Assembly: GCF_017426705.2 (NCBI RefSeq)
Contig: NZ_CP147251.1
Location: 1,402,501-1,466,500 of the forward strand
Source: Enterococcus sp. DIV2402
Lineage (GTDB): Bacteria > Bacillota > Bacilli > Lactobacillales > Enterococcaceae
Reading direction: 5' to 3'
Length of the DNA stretch: 64,000 nt
The translations under genes were made by a program, and so were the position numbers. This document shows positions 57,447 to 64,000 of this stretch, one piece after another. The notes beneath the pieces are model-generated. The model had not been told where the DNA came from. It was given only the letters and a program-made list of their open reading frames with translations, and searched no databases. Each line of letters begins with the position of its first letter. The first letter of the stretch is position 1.

Positions 57447-57526
57447 GTGGAAGATGGGAATCGAACCCACACCTTAAAATATAAATAAGTACGACTTATT
57501 TAACGGAACAAACCTTGTTCATCCAC
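57447..57526 (-). ncRNA. tRNA-like cloverleaf element, non-canonical
   Basis: On the minus strand a T-arm GTGGG-TTCGATT-CCCAT (57470-57454) is followed by CTTCCAC (57453-57447), which pairs at 6 of 7 positions with GTGGATG (57526-57520). Between them are a D-arm-like hairpin (57519-57502) and an 8-bp stem AAATAAGT/ACTTATTT (57501-57483). If folded with a 7-nt loop this shows T before CGT and A after, an anticodon-like arrangement. The D-arm is irregular, the variable region is long, and there is no CCA (GTAT follows). It lies between two genes of the same strand. It could be a tRNA relic or a structured leader. Confidence 0.5.
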
Positions 57527-57535
57527 AAAAAAATA

Positions 57536-57880
57536 TTAACACTCGATTAATTGAAAAGAAGTCCCTTCTGTTTCGTCATAAAAAGCGATATGTTTGTCTT
57601 TTTGTTCAAAAACAATATGATATCCCATCGAATCGATTAATGTAAGACGCTCAGCAGTACAATCTATGACTGTTGTTGGTTGCAGTTTATTCTGGATATA
57701 GAGTTGTAAATCATCGGTTACTGTTACATAGACTTGTCCTGTGTGATTTCGTCGATAATATACCCAATTACCAACAAAAGAATCTAGCTTGTTATTCGGT
57801 TTCTTTCTGCGACGGATAAGCGTAGAACCTACGATATTTGTCACTAAAGAAGTTCCGAGAAGAAACATTCTGGCGTCCAC
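57536..57880 (-). CDS. DUF4828-like small protein
   Basis: This is a 114-aa protein with a short hydrophobic N-terminus (MFLLGTSLVTNIVGS) and a basic RRRKKP stretch, then a β-rich domain (FVGNWVYYRR, LQLYIQNKL, LTLIDSMGYHIVFE, FYDETEGTSFQLI). The layout resembles DUF4828 proteins of lactic acid bacteria, of unknown function. It starts with GTG at 57880 after AGGAGTG. The tRNA-like element begins 9 nt after its stop. Confidence 0.65.
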   Translation of the reverse strand: MDARMFLLGTSLVTNIVGSTLIRRRKKPNNKLDSFVGNWVYYRRNHTGQVYVTVTDDLQLYIQNKLQPTTVIDCTAERLTLIDSMGYHIVFEQKDKHIAFYDETEGTSFQLIEC

Positions 57881-58051
57881 TTAATCACTCCTGTTCTCTT
57901 ATCAAGTTACATTTATTATATCATGGTAGTTAAGAAAATAAGTGGGACTAAGGTTTGATTTTTCAAGAAGTTTTTGTGATTATATGTTAAAATTTCCCTA
58001 AGTAGCTCAGAATTTTAAATTCAGTTAAATTATAGAAAAGAGGGAATGAAT

Positions 58052-59053
58052 ATGGTCCATTTAGGAATTATTGGTACAAATTGGATTACGCATCAATTTG
58101 TACAAGGTGCATTAGAAACGAGTCGGTACACGTTAACGGCTGTTTATTCAAGGAGACTAGAAACAGCGCAAGAATTTGCTAGTAAATATGAAGGAAATAT
58201 TGCTTGTGAAACGGAGTTAGCGACTTTCTTTGCTACACCATTATTGGATACGGTGTATATTGCTTCACCAAATAGTTTGCATTTTAGTCAAGCTAAAGCA
58301 GCTATTTTAGCTGGCAAGCATGTTATTGTGGAGAAACCAGCGTTTTCAAATCCACAAGAAATGGCTGAAATTATTGAGTTGGCAAAAAAACAAGACGTCT
58401 TTTTCTTTGAAGCAGCGCGTAATATCCATGAAAAAAGTTTTCAAACGGTTGCAGAATTTTTACCATCACCTGAGCATATTATCGGAGCAAACTTTACTTA
58501 TATGAAGTATTCTTCACGTTATGATCAAGTGTTAGCTGGAGAAGAACCAAATATCTTTTCGCCACGTTTTTCAGGAGGATCGTTGTCTGATTTAGGCGTG
58601 TATGCGATTTATGCAGCGTTAGGCTGGTTTGGTGTACCAAATGAAGTGCATCATTTTGCACGTAAAATTGCAACGGGTGTCGATGGGATTGGCATAGCTA
58701 TTTTAAGATACGATACGTTTGATGTAACAATTCAACATGGTAAAATTGGTAATGCAGAATTGCCTTCAGAAATTTATTTTGATAACGGGACGTTAGCATT
58801 AAATGGAATTAATGCCATTGAAAAAGCGGAGTTACACAACCGCGAAACTGGGACGCAAGTTTTAGATGTGGTTGCCAAAGAAAATCCAATGATTGAAGAA
58901 GCGCTTGATTTTGCAGAAATCATTGAGAATCCAACTGATGCAACAAATATCGAACGTTATGAAACATGGGTTGAATTAGCACGTGACGTGAATAATGTAT
59001 TGTATCAATTGAGAAAACAAGCCGACATCAAATTTGATGCGGATCAGGAATAG
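58052..59053 (+). CDS. Gfo/Idh/MocA-family oxidoreductase
   Basis: This 333-aa NAD(P)-dependent dehydrogenase has a Rossmann start HLGIIGTNWITHQFV, the conserved EKPAF (family EKP with catalytic Lys), and GGSLSDLGVYAIYAALGWFG in segments. The substrate is likely a sugar, inositol or diol, but not determinable. ATG 58052 is preferred over ATG 58046, which touches the GAGGGA RBS. The helicase gene follows 13 nt later. Confidence 0.9.
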   Translation: MVHLGIIGTNWITHQFVQGALETSRYTLTAVYSRRLETAQEFASKYEGNIACETELATFFATPLLDTVYIASPNSLHFSQAKAAILAGKHVIVEKPAFSNPQEMAEIIELAKKQDVFFFEAARNIHEKSFQTVAEFLPSPEHIIGANFTYMKYSSRYDQVLAGEEPNIFSPRFSGGSLSDLGVYAIYAALGWFGVPNEVHHFARKIATGVDGIGIAILRYDTFDVTIQHGKIGNAELPSEIYFDNGTLALNGINAIEKAELHNRETGTQVLDVVAKENPMIEEALDFAEIIENPTDATNIERYETWVELARDVNNVLYQLRKQADIKFDADQE

Positions 59054-59066
59054 AGGAACGAATGTG

Positions 59067-60338
59067 ATGTCAGAATTTAAACTGCCTGAAAAATGGCAAC
59101 AACGCTGGGATGAAGAAGGATTTACTACGCCCTCACTTATCCAAGAATCAGTGTATCGTCCATTAATCGAAGGAGAAAGTCTTGTAGGTATTTCACCGAC
59201 GGGTTCAGGAAAAACGTTGTCTTATCTTTTACCAACAATGCAAAATGTTCAGTTGAATGAAGGCAATCAATTGTTGATTTTGACTTCCTCACAGGAATTG
59301 GGCATTCAAGTAGCTGAAGTTGCCCGTCAATGGGGAAAAGACTTAGGCTTAAATGTTCAACCATTTATCGGTGGAGCGAATGTTAAACGTCAAATTGAAA
59401 AGTTAAAAACAAAACCAGAAGTACTGATAGGGACACCTGGACGAATTGTTGAATTAATTAAACAAAAGAAAATTAAATCACATCAATTAAAAACAATTAT
59501 TTTTGATGAAGCCGATCAATTGTTTTTACCTGGTGCCAGTCATTTAGTTGAAGAAATTATCAAAAGCTTGCAACAAGAGGTACAATTAGGTTTCTTTTCT
59601 GCGACAGCGGATCAAGCATTAGCCGCAATTCAAGCAATTAAACCAGAGATTCAAGTAATTGATGTAACAAAAGAAGACCAAAGCAAAGGCGTGGTAAAGC
59701 ACACATACCTTGTTTATCCAAGTCGCCGCTTGGTTGATGGGTTACGTCGTTTGGCAAATATTGAAGGATTCCAGGGTCTGGTTTTCTTCAATCAATTGCA
59801 AGACTTAGGGAGTGCGGAAGAAAAATTATTATTCCATCATTTACGTGTCGCATCACTGGCATCGGATCAATCCAAGGATTTGCGTAAGATGTCGCTAGAA
59901 TTATTTAGACAAGGAAAAATTGTGGAGTTACTCACAACAGATGTGGCTTCTCGTGGTTTAGATATTGCCGAATTGCCATATGTTGTCAATGCAGAGGTAC
60001 CTTTGACAAAAGAGAGCTACTTACATCGTGCAGGTCGTGTCGGACGAATGGGCGCTTCTGGCCAAGTAGTGACCATTGTCCAAGAAAACACGTTGCCACG
60101 TTTGAAAAAACTAGCCAGAGAGTTAGACTTAACAATAGAAGAAGTCTTTTTACATGGAGGTGCGTTACTTGATGAACAACCTGAAAAGGAAATCCATCAA
60201 CCCAAAGAACGCAAACCATTGAAACAAACTGAACCGAAAGTTAAACACGAAGCGGTTAAATCAAACACAAAACCTAAAGTAAAAAATCGCAAAAAAGCAC
60301 AAAAAAATAAAGGCGCACGAAAACGCAAAGAAAAGTAA
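59067..60338 (+). CDS. DEAD-box RNA helicase
   Basis: This 423-aa protein contains GISPTGSGKT (motif I), GTPGR, DEADQLF (motif II), SAT (motif III) and HRAGRVGRMG (motif VI), and ends in a very basic tail (KVKNRKKAQKNKGARKRKEK), likely RNA-binding. The size suits the CshC/YfmL branch, which acts in ribosome assembly or RNA decay. ATG 59067 follows AGAGGA; upstream in-frame ATGs lie inside the preceding gene. Confidence 0.92.
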   Translation: MSEFKLPEKWQQRWDEEGFTTPSLIQESVYRPLIEGESLVGISPTGSGKTLSYLLPTMQNVQLNEGNQLLILTSSQELGIQVAEVARQWGKDLGLNVQPFIGGANVKRQIEKLKTKPEVLIGTPGRIVELIKQKKIKSHQLKTIIFDEADQLFLPGASHLVEEIIKSLQQEVQLGFFSATADQALAAIQAIKPEIQVIDVTKEDQSKGVVKHTYLVYPSRRLVDGLRRLANIEGFQGLVFFNQLQDLGSAEEKLLFHHLRVASLASDQSKDLRKMSLELFRQGKIVELLTTDVASRGLDIAELPYVVNAEVPLTKESYLHRAGRVGRMGASGQVVTIVQENTLPRLKKLARELDLTIEEVFLHGGALLDEQPEKEIHQPKERKPLKQTEPKVKHEAVKSNTKPKVKNRKKAQKNKGARKRKEK

Positions 60339-60350
60339 AGGAAGAGAGAC

Positions 60351-63071
60351 ATGTACTCTAGAAAAGAAGAAATCTTGCAAACGATTGAACTGCATAAAAA
60401 AGGATTAACTGCCGCAGAAGTAGCCGATATTTTGCAGATTGATCGCAGTAATGCTAGTCGTTATTTGAGTGAACTTTATAAAGAAGAAAAAATTCAAAAA
60501 CGTTCAGGACGACCAGTGATATACGAAGCGATTTCTGATGACCAAGTGCATGTGGATACTTCTACCGACATCACGTTTGAAACCTTGGTCGGAGAAAATG
60601 CTTCCCTTAAAGTTAGTATTCAACAAGCCAAAGCAGCTATTTTATATCCGCCAAGAGGTTTACACACAATTATTTTTGGCGAAACGGGAACTGGTAAGTC
60701 GATGTTTGCGGAATGTATGTATCATTTTGCTGTACAATCACATATGTTGGAAAAAGCGGCTCCTTTTGTTTCGTTTAACTGTGCGGATTATGCTCAAAAT
60801 CCACAGCTATTATTTGGTCATATCTTTGGAATTCGTAAAGGTGCCTATACTGGAGCGACGGAAGATAGCCCAGGATTGATTGCTAAAGCAGATGGCGGTA
60901 TTTTATTTTTAGATGAAATTCACCGTTTACCACCGGAAGGACAAGAAATGCTGTTTACCTTTATTGATAAAGGGGTGTATCGTCCTTTAGGGGAAAGTGC
61001 TCAAGTCTATGAAGCTTCTGTCCAAATCATTGGCGCAACAACTGAATCTTCAGACTCTTTTTTGACAACGTTCAATCGTCGAATTCCGATGGCGATTACC
61101 TTACCAAGCTTAGCTGCGCGTTCGTTAGATGAACGTTACGAAATTATTTCGTTGTTTATTAAGCAAGAAGCAAATCGTTTGAATCAGAGAATTCAAGTAG
61201 AAAAGGAAGCCATTTTAGCCTTCATGCTGTATGATGCAGAAGCAAACATTGGCCAAATTAAACGTGATTTGAAATTAGTTTGTGCCAAAGCTTTCCTACA
61301 CTATCGTACGCATCGACAGGATATCTTAGTCATTCGAAAAAAAGACTGTTCTTTACAAGTTCAAAAAGGCTTATTAAAAGTGAAGGAAATGGCGGATCGC
61401 TTGGATCGCTTTTTAGAGGGAAAAGGGGAATTTTTAAGCTTCGAACCTAAAGAAGCCGATGCTGTTTGGTCTCATGATCCAGAACGGAATATGCAAGTCT
61501 ACAATGACATTGAGGAAAAAGTATCTACGCTAAGTGAAACTGGTGTGGCAAGTGTTGATTTGGAAAAATTGATTTCTCGAGATGTTGACGCATATTTTGA
61601 AACGTATGTGGAAGAGTTGGCACAAGCGCCTGTTCAAAAAGAATTAATTCCGCAAGAATTATGGCAGTTAACTAATCGTTTGTATGATATTGCCGAAGAA
61701 GAACTTGATCGTAAGTACAACGAAAAAGCTCGTTTTGCGTTTGCAATGCACTTACAAAGTACACTTGATCGTGTAGCAGAAGGGCATATGATTGTACATC
61801 CTGATTTGAACACGGTTCGTAAGAAATTGAAGTCAGAATTTCAAGTGGCCTTAGACTTATCAAGTATCATTGAAGAAGAATATGATGTGGAAATCCCCTT
61901 TGATGAAATTGGCTTTATTAGCATGTTCTTATCGATTCAAGTGGGTGAAACCGAATCATTGCCTTTAAATAAAGTGGACATTGTAGTGTTGATGCACGGA
62001 CGCGCAACTGCCAGCAGCATGCTTGAAACAGCGCAAGAACTGTTAAGTACCACAATTGGTACTGCGATGAACATGTCTTTGGAAACAGAAGTTCAAGAGA
62101 TGTATGCTGATTTATTAGCTTACGTAAATGGAAACCGTGATGAATTATCTAATGGTTTATTGTTGTTAACCGATATGGGATCATTGAATTCATTTGCGAA
62201 TTTAATTTATGAAGAAACCGGTATTCGTACGAAAGCAATCTCCATGACTAGTACCATGATTGTGATTGAAGCCTTGCGAATGGCAGATGCTGGACGAAGT
62301 TTGGAAGACATCTATCAAAATATTCAAATCTCCTTTGAAAGTATCGTACGGGAACAATTTCGTTCACTTCATGAAACGAAACGTACGAAAAAAGCCATTG
62401 TGGTTACTTGCTTTACAGGGGAAGGTGTGGCTGCGAAGTTATATCAACGAATTGCGCCAATTGTTGACCAATCCAAAGTTGAAATTATACAGATGCAGTT
62501 TATCGAACGCGAAACATTCAAAAAACACATTGATGGCTTATTGGAAGAGTACGAAATTCGGGCTATTGCTGGGACCGTAGAGATCGAATATCAGAATATC
62601 CCCTTCTTTTCTGCGTATGATGTCTTTAATCATGAACGCTTGAATGTTTTAAAACGAATTGTCAGTGATGGGGTACCGTTAGAAACAATTGTCAATTCAT
62701 TGAAAGGGACAATTACCCATGTTTCTTCATTAAAATCATTGATTATTGATTTACAAAAAGCCGTTCAACAAATTCAAACGCAAATGCATTTAATTGTTGA
62801 ACCAAGTGCTGAAGCAGGCATTGTTATTCATTTAGCCTTCTTGATTGAAAGCTTATTGAAAGAAGAACCAACCCGTCATTTCCCAGACTTAGCAAGTTTT
62901 CAAAAACGGTATCGTTTAGAAGCCGATCAATTAAAAACAAGTTTGATGTTAATTGAAAAGAATTACAATGTACGTATCCCAGAAGATGAAATTGCTTTTC
63001 TAACACAAATGTTTATTGAAAATAAAGTAGATACACACTTTAATTCTTACACACTAGATGAAAGTGTGTAA
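60351..63071 (+). CDS. LevR-type σ54-dependent PTS regulator
   Basis: This 906-aa activator has an N-terminal HTH (1-58), a σ54 AAA+ domain (about 75-310; Walker A GETGTGKS 110-117, σ54-contact loop GAYTGA 164-169, Walker B ILFLDEIH), PRD1 (about 440-550; His in AMHLQSTLDR), an EIIA-Man-like domain (His in VLMHGRATAS), an EIIB-like Cys (VTCFTGEG) and PRD2 (His in VIHLAFLIES). Phosphorylation at these sites sets its activity. The next transcript has a clear σ54 promoter, so this is its direct activator. GGAAGAGAG precedes the ATG. Confidence 0.94.
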   Translation: MYSRKEEILQTIELHKKGLTAAEVADILQIDRSNASRYLSELYKEEKIQKRSGRPVIYEAISDDQVHVDTSTDITFETLVGENASLKVSIQQAKAAILYPPRGLHTIIFGETGTGKSMFAECMYHFAVQSHMLEKAAPFVSFNCADYAQNPQLLFGHIFGIRKGAYTGATEDSPGLIAKADGGILFLDEIHRLPPEGQEMLFTFIDKGVYRPLGESAQVYEASVQIIGATTESSDSFLTTFNRRIPMAITLPSLAARSLDERYEIISLFIKQEANRLNQRIQVEKEAILAFMLYDAEANIGQIKRDLKLVCAKAFLHYRTHRQDILVIRKKDCSLQVQKGLLKVKEMADRLDRFLEGKGEFLSFEPKEADAVWSHDPERNMQVYNDIEEKVSTLSETGVASVDLEKLISRDVDAYFETYVEELAQAPVQKELIPQELWQLTNRLYDIAEEELDRKYNEKARFAFAMHLQSTLDRVAEGHMIVHPDLNTVRKKLKSEFQVALDLSSIIEEEYDVEIPFDEIGFISMFLSIQVGETESLPLNKVDIVVLMHGRATASSMLETAQELLSTTIGTAMNMSLETEVQEMYADLLAYVNGNRDELSNGLLLLTDMGSLNSFANLIYEETGIRTKAISMTSTMIVIEALRMADAGRSLEDIYQNIQISFESIVREQFRSLHETKRTKKAIVVTCFTGEGVAAKLYQRIAPIVDQSKVEIIQMQFIERETFKKHIDGLLEEYEIRAIAGTVEIEYQNIPFFSAYDVFNHERLNVLKRIVSDGVPLETIVNSLKGTITHVSSLKSLIIDLQKAVQQIQTQMHLIVEPSAEAGIVIHLAFLIESLLKEEPTRHFPDLASFQKRYRLEADQLKTSLMLIEKNYNVRIPEDEIAFLTQMFIENKVDTHFNSYTLDESV

Positions 63072-63091
63072 AGTTTATATCAACACTGTGT
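63032..63091. promoter_or_regulatory. Candidate enhancer (UAS) for the LevR-type activator
   Basis: TTACACACT (63047-63055) and AGTGTGTAA (63063-63071) form a perfect 9-bp inverted repeat; TACACACTTTAA (63032-63043) is a further direct copy and ACACTGTGT (63083-63091) a small palindrome. They end 56 bp upstream of the -24 element and overlap the last codons of the activator gene. Confidence 0.6.
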
Positions 63092-63102
63092 AGTTTTCTG
63101 TA

Positions 63103-63142
63103 TAGACCAAAAGCTGAATGTATCAGTTTTTGGTCTATTTTT
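63103..63142 (+). terminator. Terminator of the LevR-type gene
   Basis: TAGACCAAAAGCTGA (63103-63117) pairs with TCAGTTTTTGGTCTA (63123-63137), with a T-rich run reaching the σ54 promoter. Confidence 0.9.
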
Positions 63143-63146
63143 ATTT

Positions 63147-63163
63147 TTGGCATGCTTTTTGCT
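63147..63163 (+). promoter_or_regulatory. σ54 (-24/-12) promoter of the PTS operon
   Basis: TTGGCATGCTTTTTGCT matches YTGGCACGNNNNTTGCW with one mismatch. The GG (63149-63150) and GC (63161-63162) have the invariant 10-bp spacing. Confidence 0.92.
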
Positions 63164-63205
63164 TTATAGTTAAGTGTAAATAAAAAATAAAAGAGGTGAA
63201 TAAAC

Positions 63206-63523
63206 ATGGCAAAAAAAACAATTATGTTAGTATGTTCGGCTGGGATGAGTACTAGTTTATTAGTAACAAAAATGCAAAAAGCAGCAGAAGACAAAGGTTT
63301 GGAAGCAGACATCTTTGCAGTCTCAGCTTCAGATGCGGACAACCATTTGGAATCAAAATCAGTGGATGTATTATTGTTAGGTCCGCAAGTTCGTTTTATG
63401 AAAGCCCAATTCGAACAAAAATTAGCGCCTAAAGGGATTCCATTGGATATTATCAATATGGCTGACTATGGCATGATGAACGGCGAAAAAGTATTAGCAC
63501 AAGCAGAAGCACTAATTAAGTAG
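63206..63523 (+). CDS. PTS EIIB, lactose/cellobiose type
   Basis: The 105-aa protein has the phospho-Cys C10 in MLVCSAGMSTSLLV and the CelA/ChbB-type fold segments LLLGPQVRFMKAQFE. It transfers phosphate from EIIA to the sugar during uptake of a β-glucoside or related diglucose sugar. AAGAGGTG precedes the ATG. It is the first gene behind the σ54 promoter. The next intact gene is EIIC, with a decayed EIIA between. Confidence 0.94.
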   Translation: MAKKTIMLVCSAGMSTSLLVTKMQKAAEDKGLEADIFAVSASDADNHLESKSVDVLLLGPQVRFMKAQFEQKLAPKGIPLDIINMADYGMMNGEKVLAQAEALIK

Positions 63524-63539
63524 CAATCAGAGGAATTTA

Positions 63540-63785
63540 TTGAAAGAAAAAACAGTTAAAAGTCATCATGGGATGGATTGTGCATGATGGGATTGCCAAA
63601 AATAATATAATGGAAGCGGTTACCTAGAGGCGTGACTTTTAGTTAGTAGATGAGAAGTCTTGTTAGTTAAAGTGCATCATTCACAAGATGGCCTGATGGC
63701 ATCAATTGTTTTTATTGATGTAACAAAAGAACGGATAGATTCAAAATACACAGAATGTTTTTCAAATACTACTTTGAACGGATAG
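63540..63785 (+). pseudogene. Decayed PTS EIIA (lactose/cellobiose family)
   Basis: The 321-bp gap between EIIB and EIIC holds EIIA remnants. TTG 63540 after AGAGGAA opens LKEKTVK; if one A of the run 63558-63561 is ignored it continues VIMGWIVHDGIAKNNIMEAV, the conserved EIIA start with the HxGxAk and MEA pattern, then hits TAG at 63625. A second piece in another frame (63666-63785) reads VKVHHSQDGLMASIVFIDVTKE, matching the EIIA segment around the conserved H-x-QDHLM. About 120-140 nt between them appear deleted. At least one frameshift, stops and a deletion argue against a sequencing error. Confidence 0.8.
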
Positions 63786-63844
63786 TTATTTGATTATTTT
63801 TTAGAAAAAATATTCTAAGAATTGAACTTATAGGAGGAAACGAA

Positions 63845-64000
63845 ATGGAAGCTTTATCAGGATGGTTAGAAAGATATGTGTTGCCAATTGCAGCAAAAAT
63901 TGGCTCAGAAAAACACTTAGTAGCATTGCGTGACGCATTTATTGGGATGTTGCCGGTGACAATGGCAGGAGCGATTGCCGTATTATTGAACGCCTTTGTA
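63845..64000 (+). CDS. PTS EIIC, lactose/cellobiose type (5' part)
   Basis: The first 52 codons are visible: LSGWLERYVLPIAAKIGSEK followed by HLVALRDAFIGMLPVTMAGAI in segments, the standard CelB/ChbC N-terminus leading into the first membrane helix. The protein forms the membrane channel and binds the sugar. AGGAGG precedes the ATG. The frame continues beyond the window. Confidence 0.92.
   Translation, partial: MEALSGWLERYVLPIAAKIGSEKHLVALRDAFIGMLPVTMAGAIAVLLNAFV

Noticed and set aside
57430..57530. Canonical tRNA, tmRNA end or att site for the tRNA-like element
   Set aside because: There is no CCA, the D-arm is irregular and the variable region too long for a normal tRNA; no tmRNA tag frame is seen; no second copy of the 3' fragment or integrase is in the window.
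63611..63624. cre-like TGGAAGCGGTTACC in the EIIB-EIIC gap
   Set aside because: It matches 12 of 14 positions but lies inside the EIIA remnant, where it encodes the conserved MEAV segment, so the match is probably coincidence.

Overview
The window is AT-rich DNA from a low-GC Gram-positive bacterium. Strong AGGAGG-type ribosome-binding sites, T-box leaders, CcpA/cre sites, PTS operons, σ54/LevR-type control and the order pepQ-ccpA-PBP-tyrS and rpsU-yqeY-phoH-pgpH-ybeY-dgkA-era-recO point to Lactobacillales. Gene content and protein sequences look most like Enterococcus or a close relative; a complete-looking histidine operon and a GGDEF protein argue against a typical E. faecalis. No rRNA, canonical tRNA, IS element, prophage or CRISPR array was seen.

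Layout. 1-8.4 kb: pepQ (partial), ccpA with a self-directed cre, a class A PBP, tyrS, an AEC permease, nfo, yneF. 8.4-12 kb: a heterodimeric ABC exporter with one degenerate ATP site. 12-20.4 kb: a β-glucoside regulon made of licT-bglP (cre plus RAT antitermination), a GGDEF protein, and a divergent RpiR regulator facing GH4 and GH1 phospho-β-glucosidases across three matched inverted repeats. 20.4-25.8 kb: gpx, MATE transporter, trxB, pgcA, a CzrA-like sensor. 25.9-30.6 kb: hom-thrB, then metY-metA behind a methionine T-box. 30.6-38.9 kb: ppsR, fur-family gene, rpsU-yqeY, and the phoH-to-recO operon. 39-46.3 kb: hisZG(fused)-D-C-B-H-A-F-IE. 46.3-49.8 kb: glycine T-box, a 52-bp direct repeat pair, glyQS. 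49.8-57.9 kb: yrdB-AEC, yidC, acyP, an rRNA methyltransferase, HD protein, YdcF-like protein, GyrI-like protein, dacA, a tiny membrane protein preceded by a tRNA-like cloverleaf, and a DUF4828-like gene. 58-64 kb: Gfo/Idh oxidoreductase, DEAD helicase, a LevR-type σ54 activator, and its target PTS operon (EIIB, a decayed EIIA, start of EIIC).

How the parts work together. CcpA, encoded here, has probable cre targets at its own promoter, the licT-bglP promoter and the GH4/GH1 promoter, so much of the carbohydrate section is one catabolite-controlled regulon: BglP phosphorylates β-glucosides on import and the GH4/GH1 enzymes can hydrolyse the products. Hom makes homoserine; ThrB and MetA compete for it; MetA carries the residue associated with acetyl-CoA use, matching the acetylhomoserine sulfhydrylase MetY. 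The least explained observations are the tRNA-like element, the repeat in the glyQ leader, the EIIA pseudogene inside an otherwise intact σ54 PTS operon, and the RpiR operator geometry.
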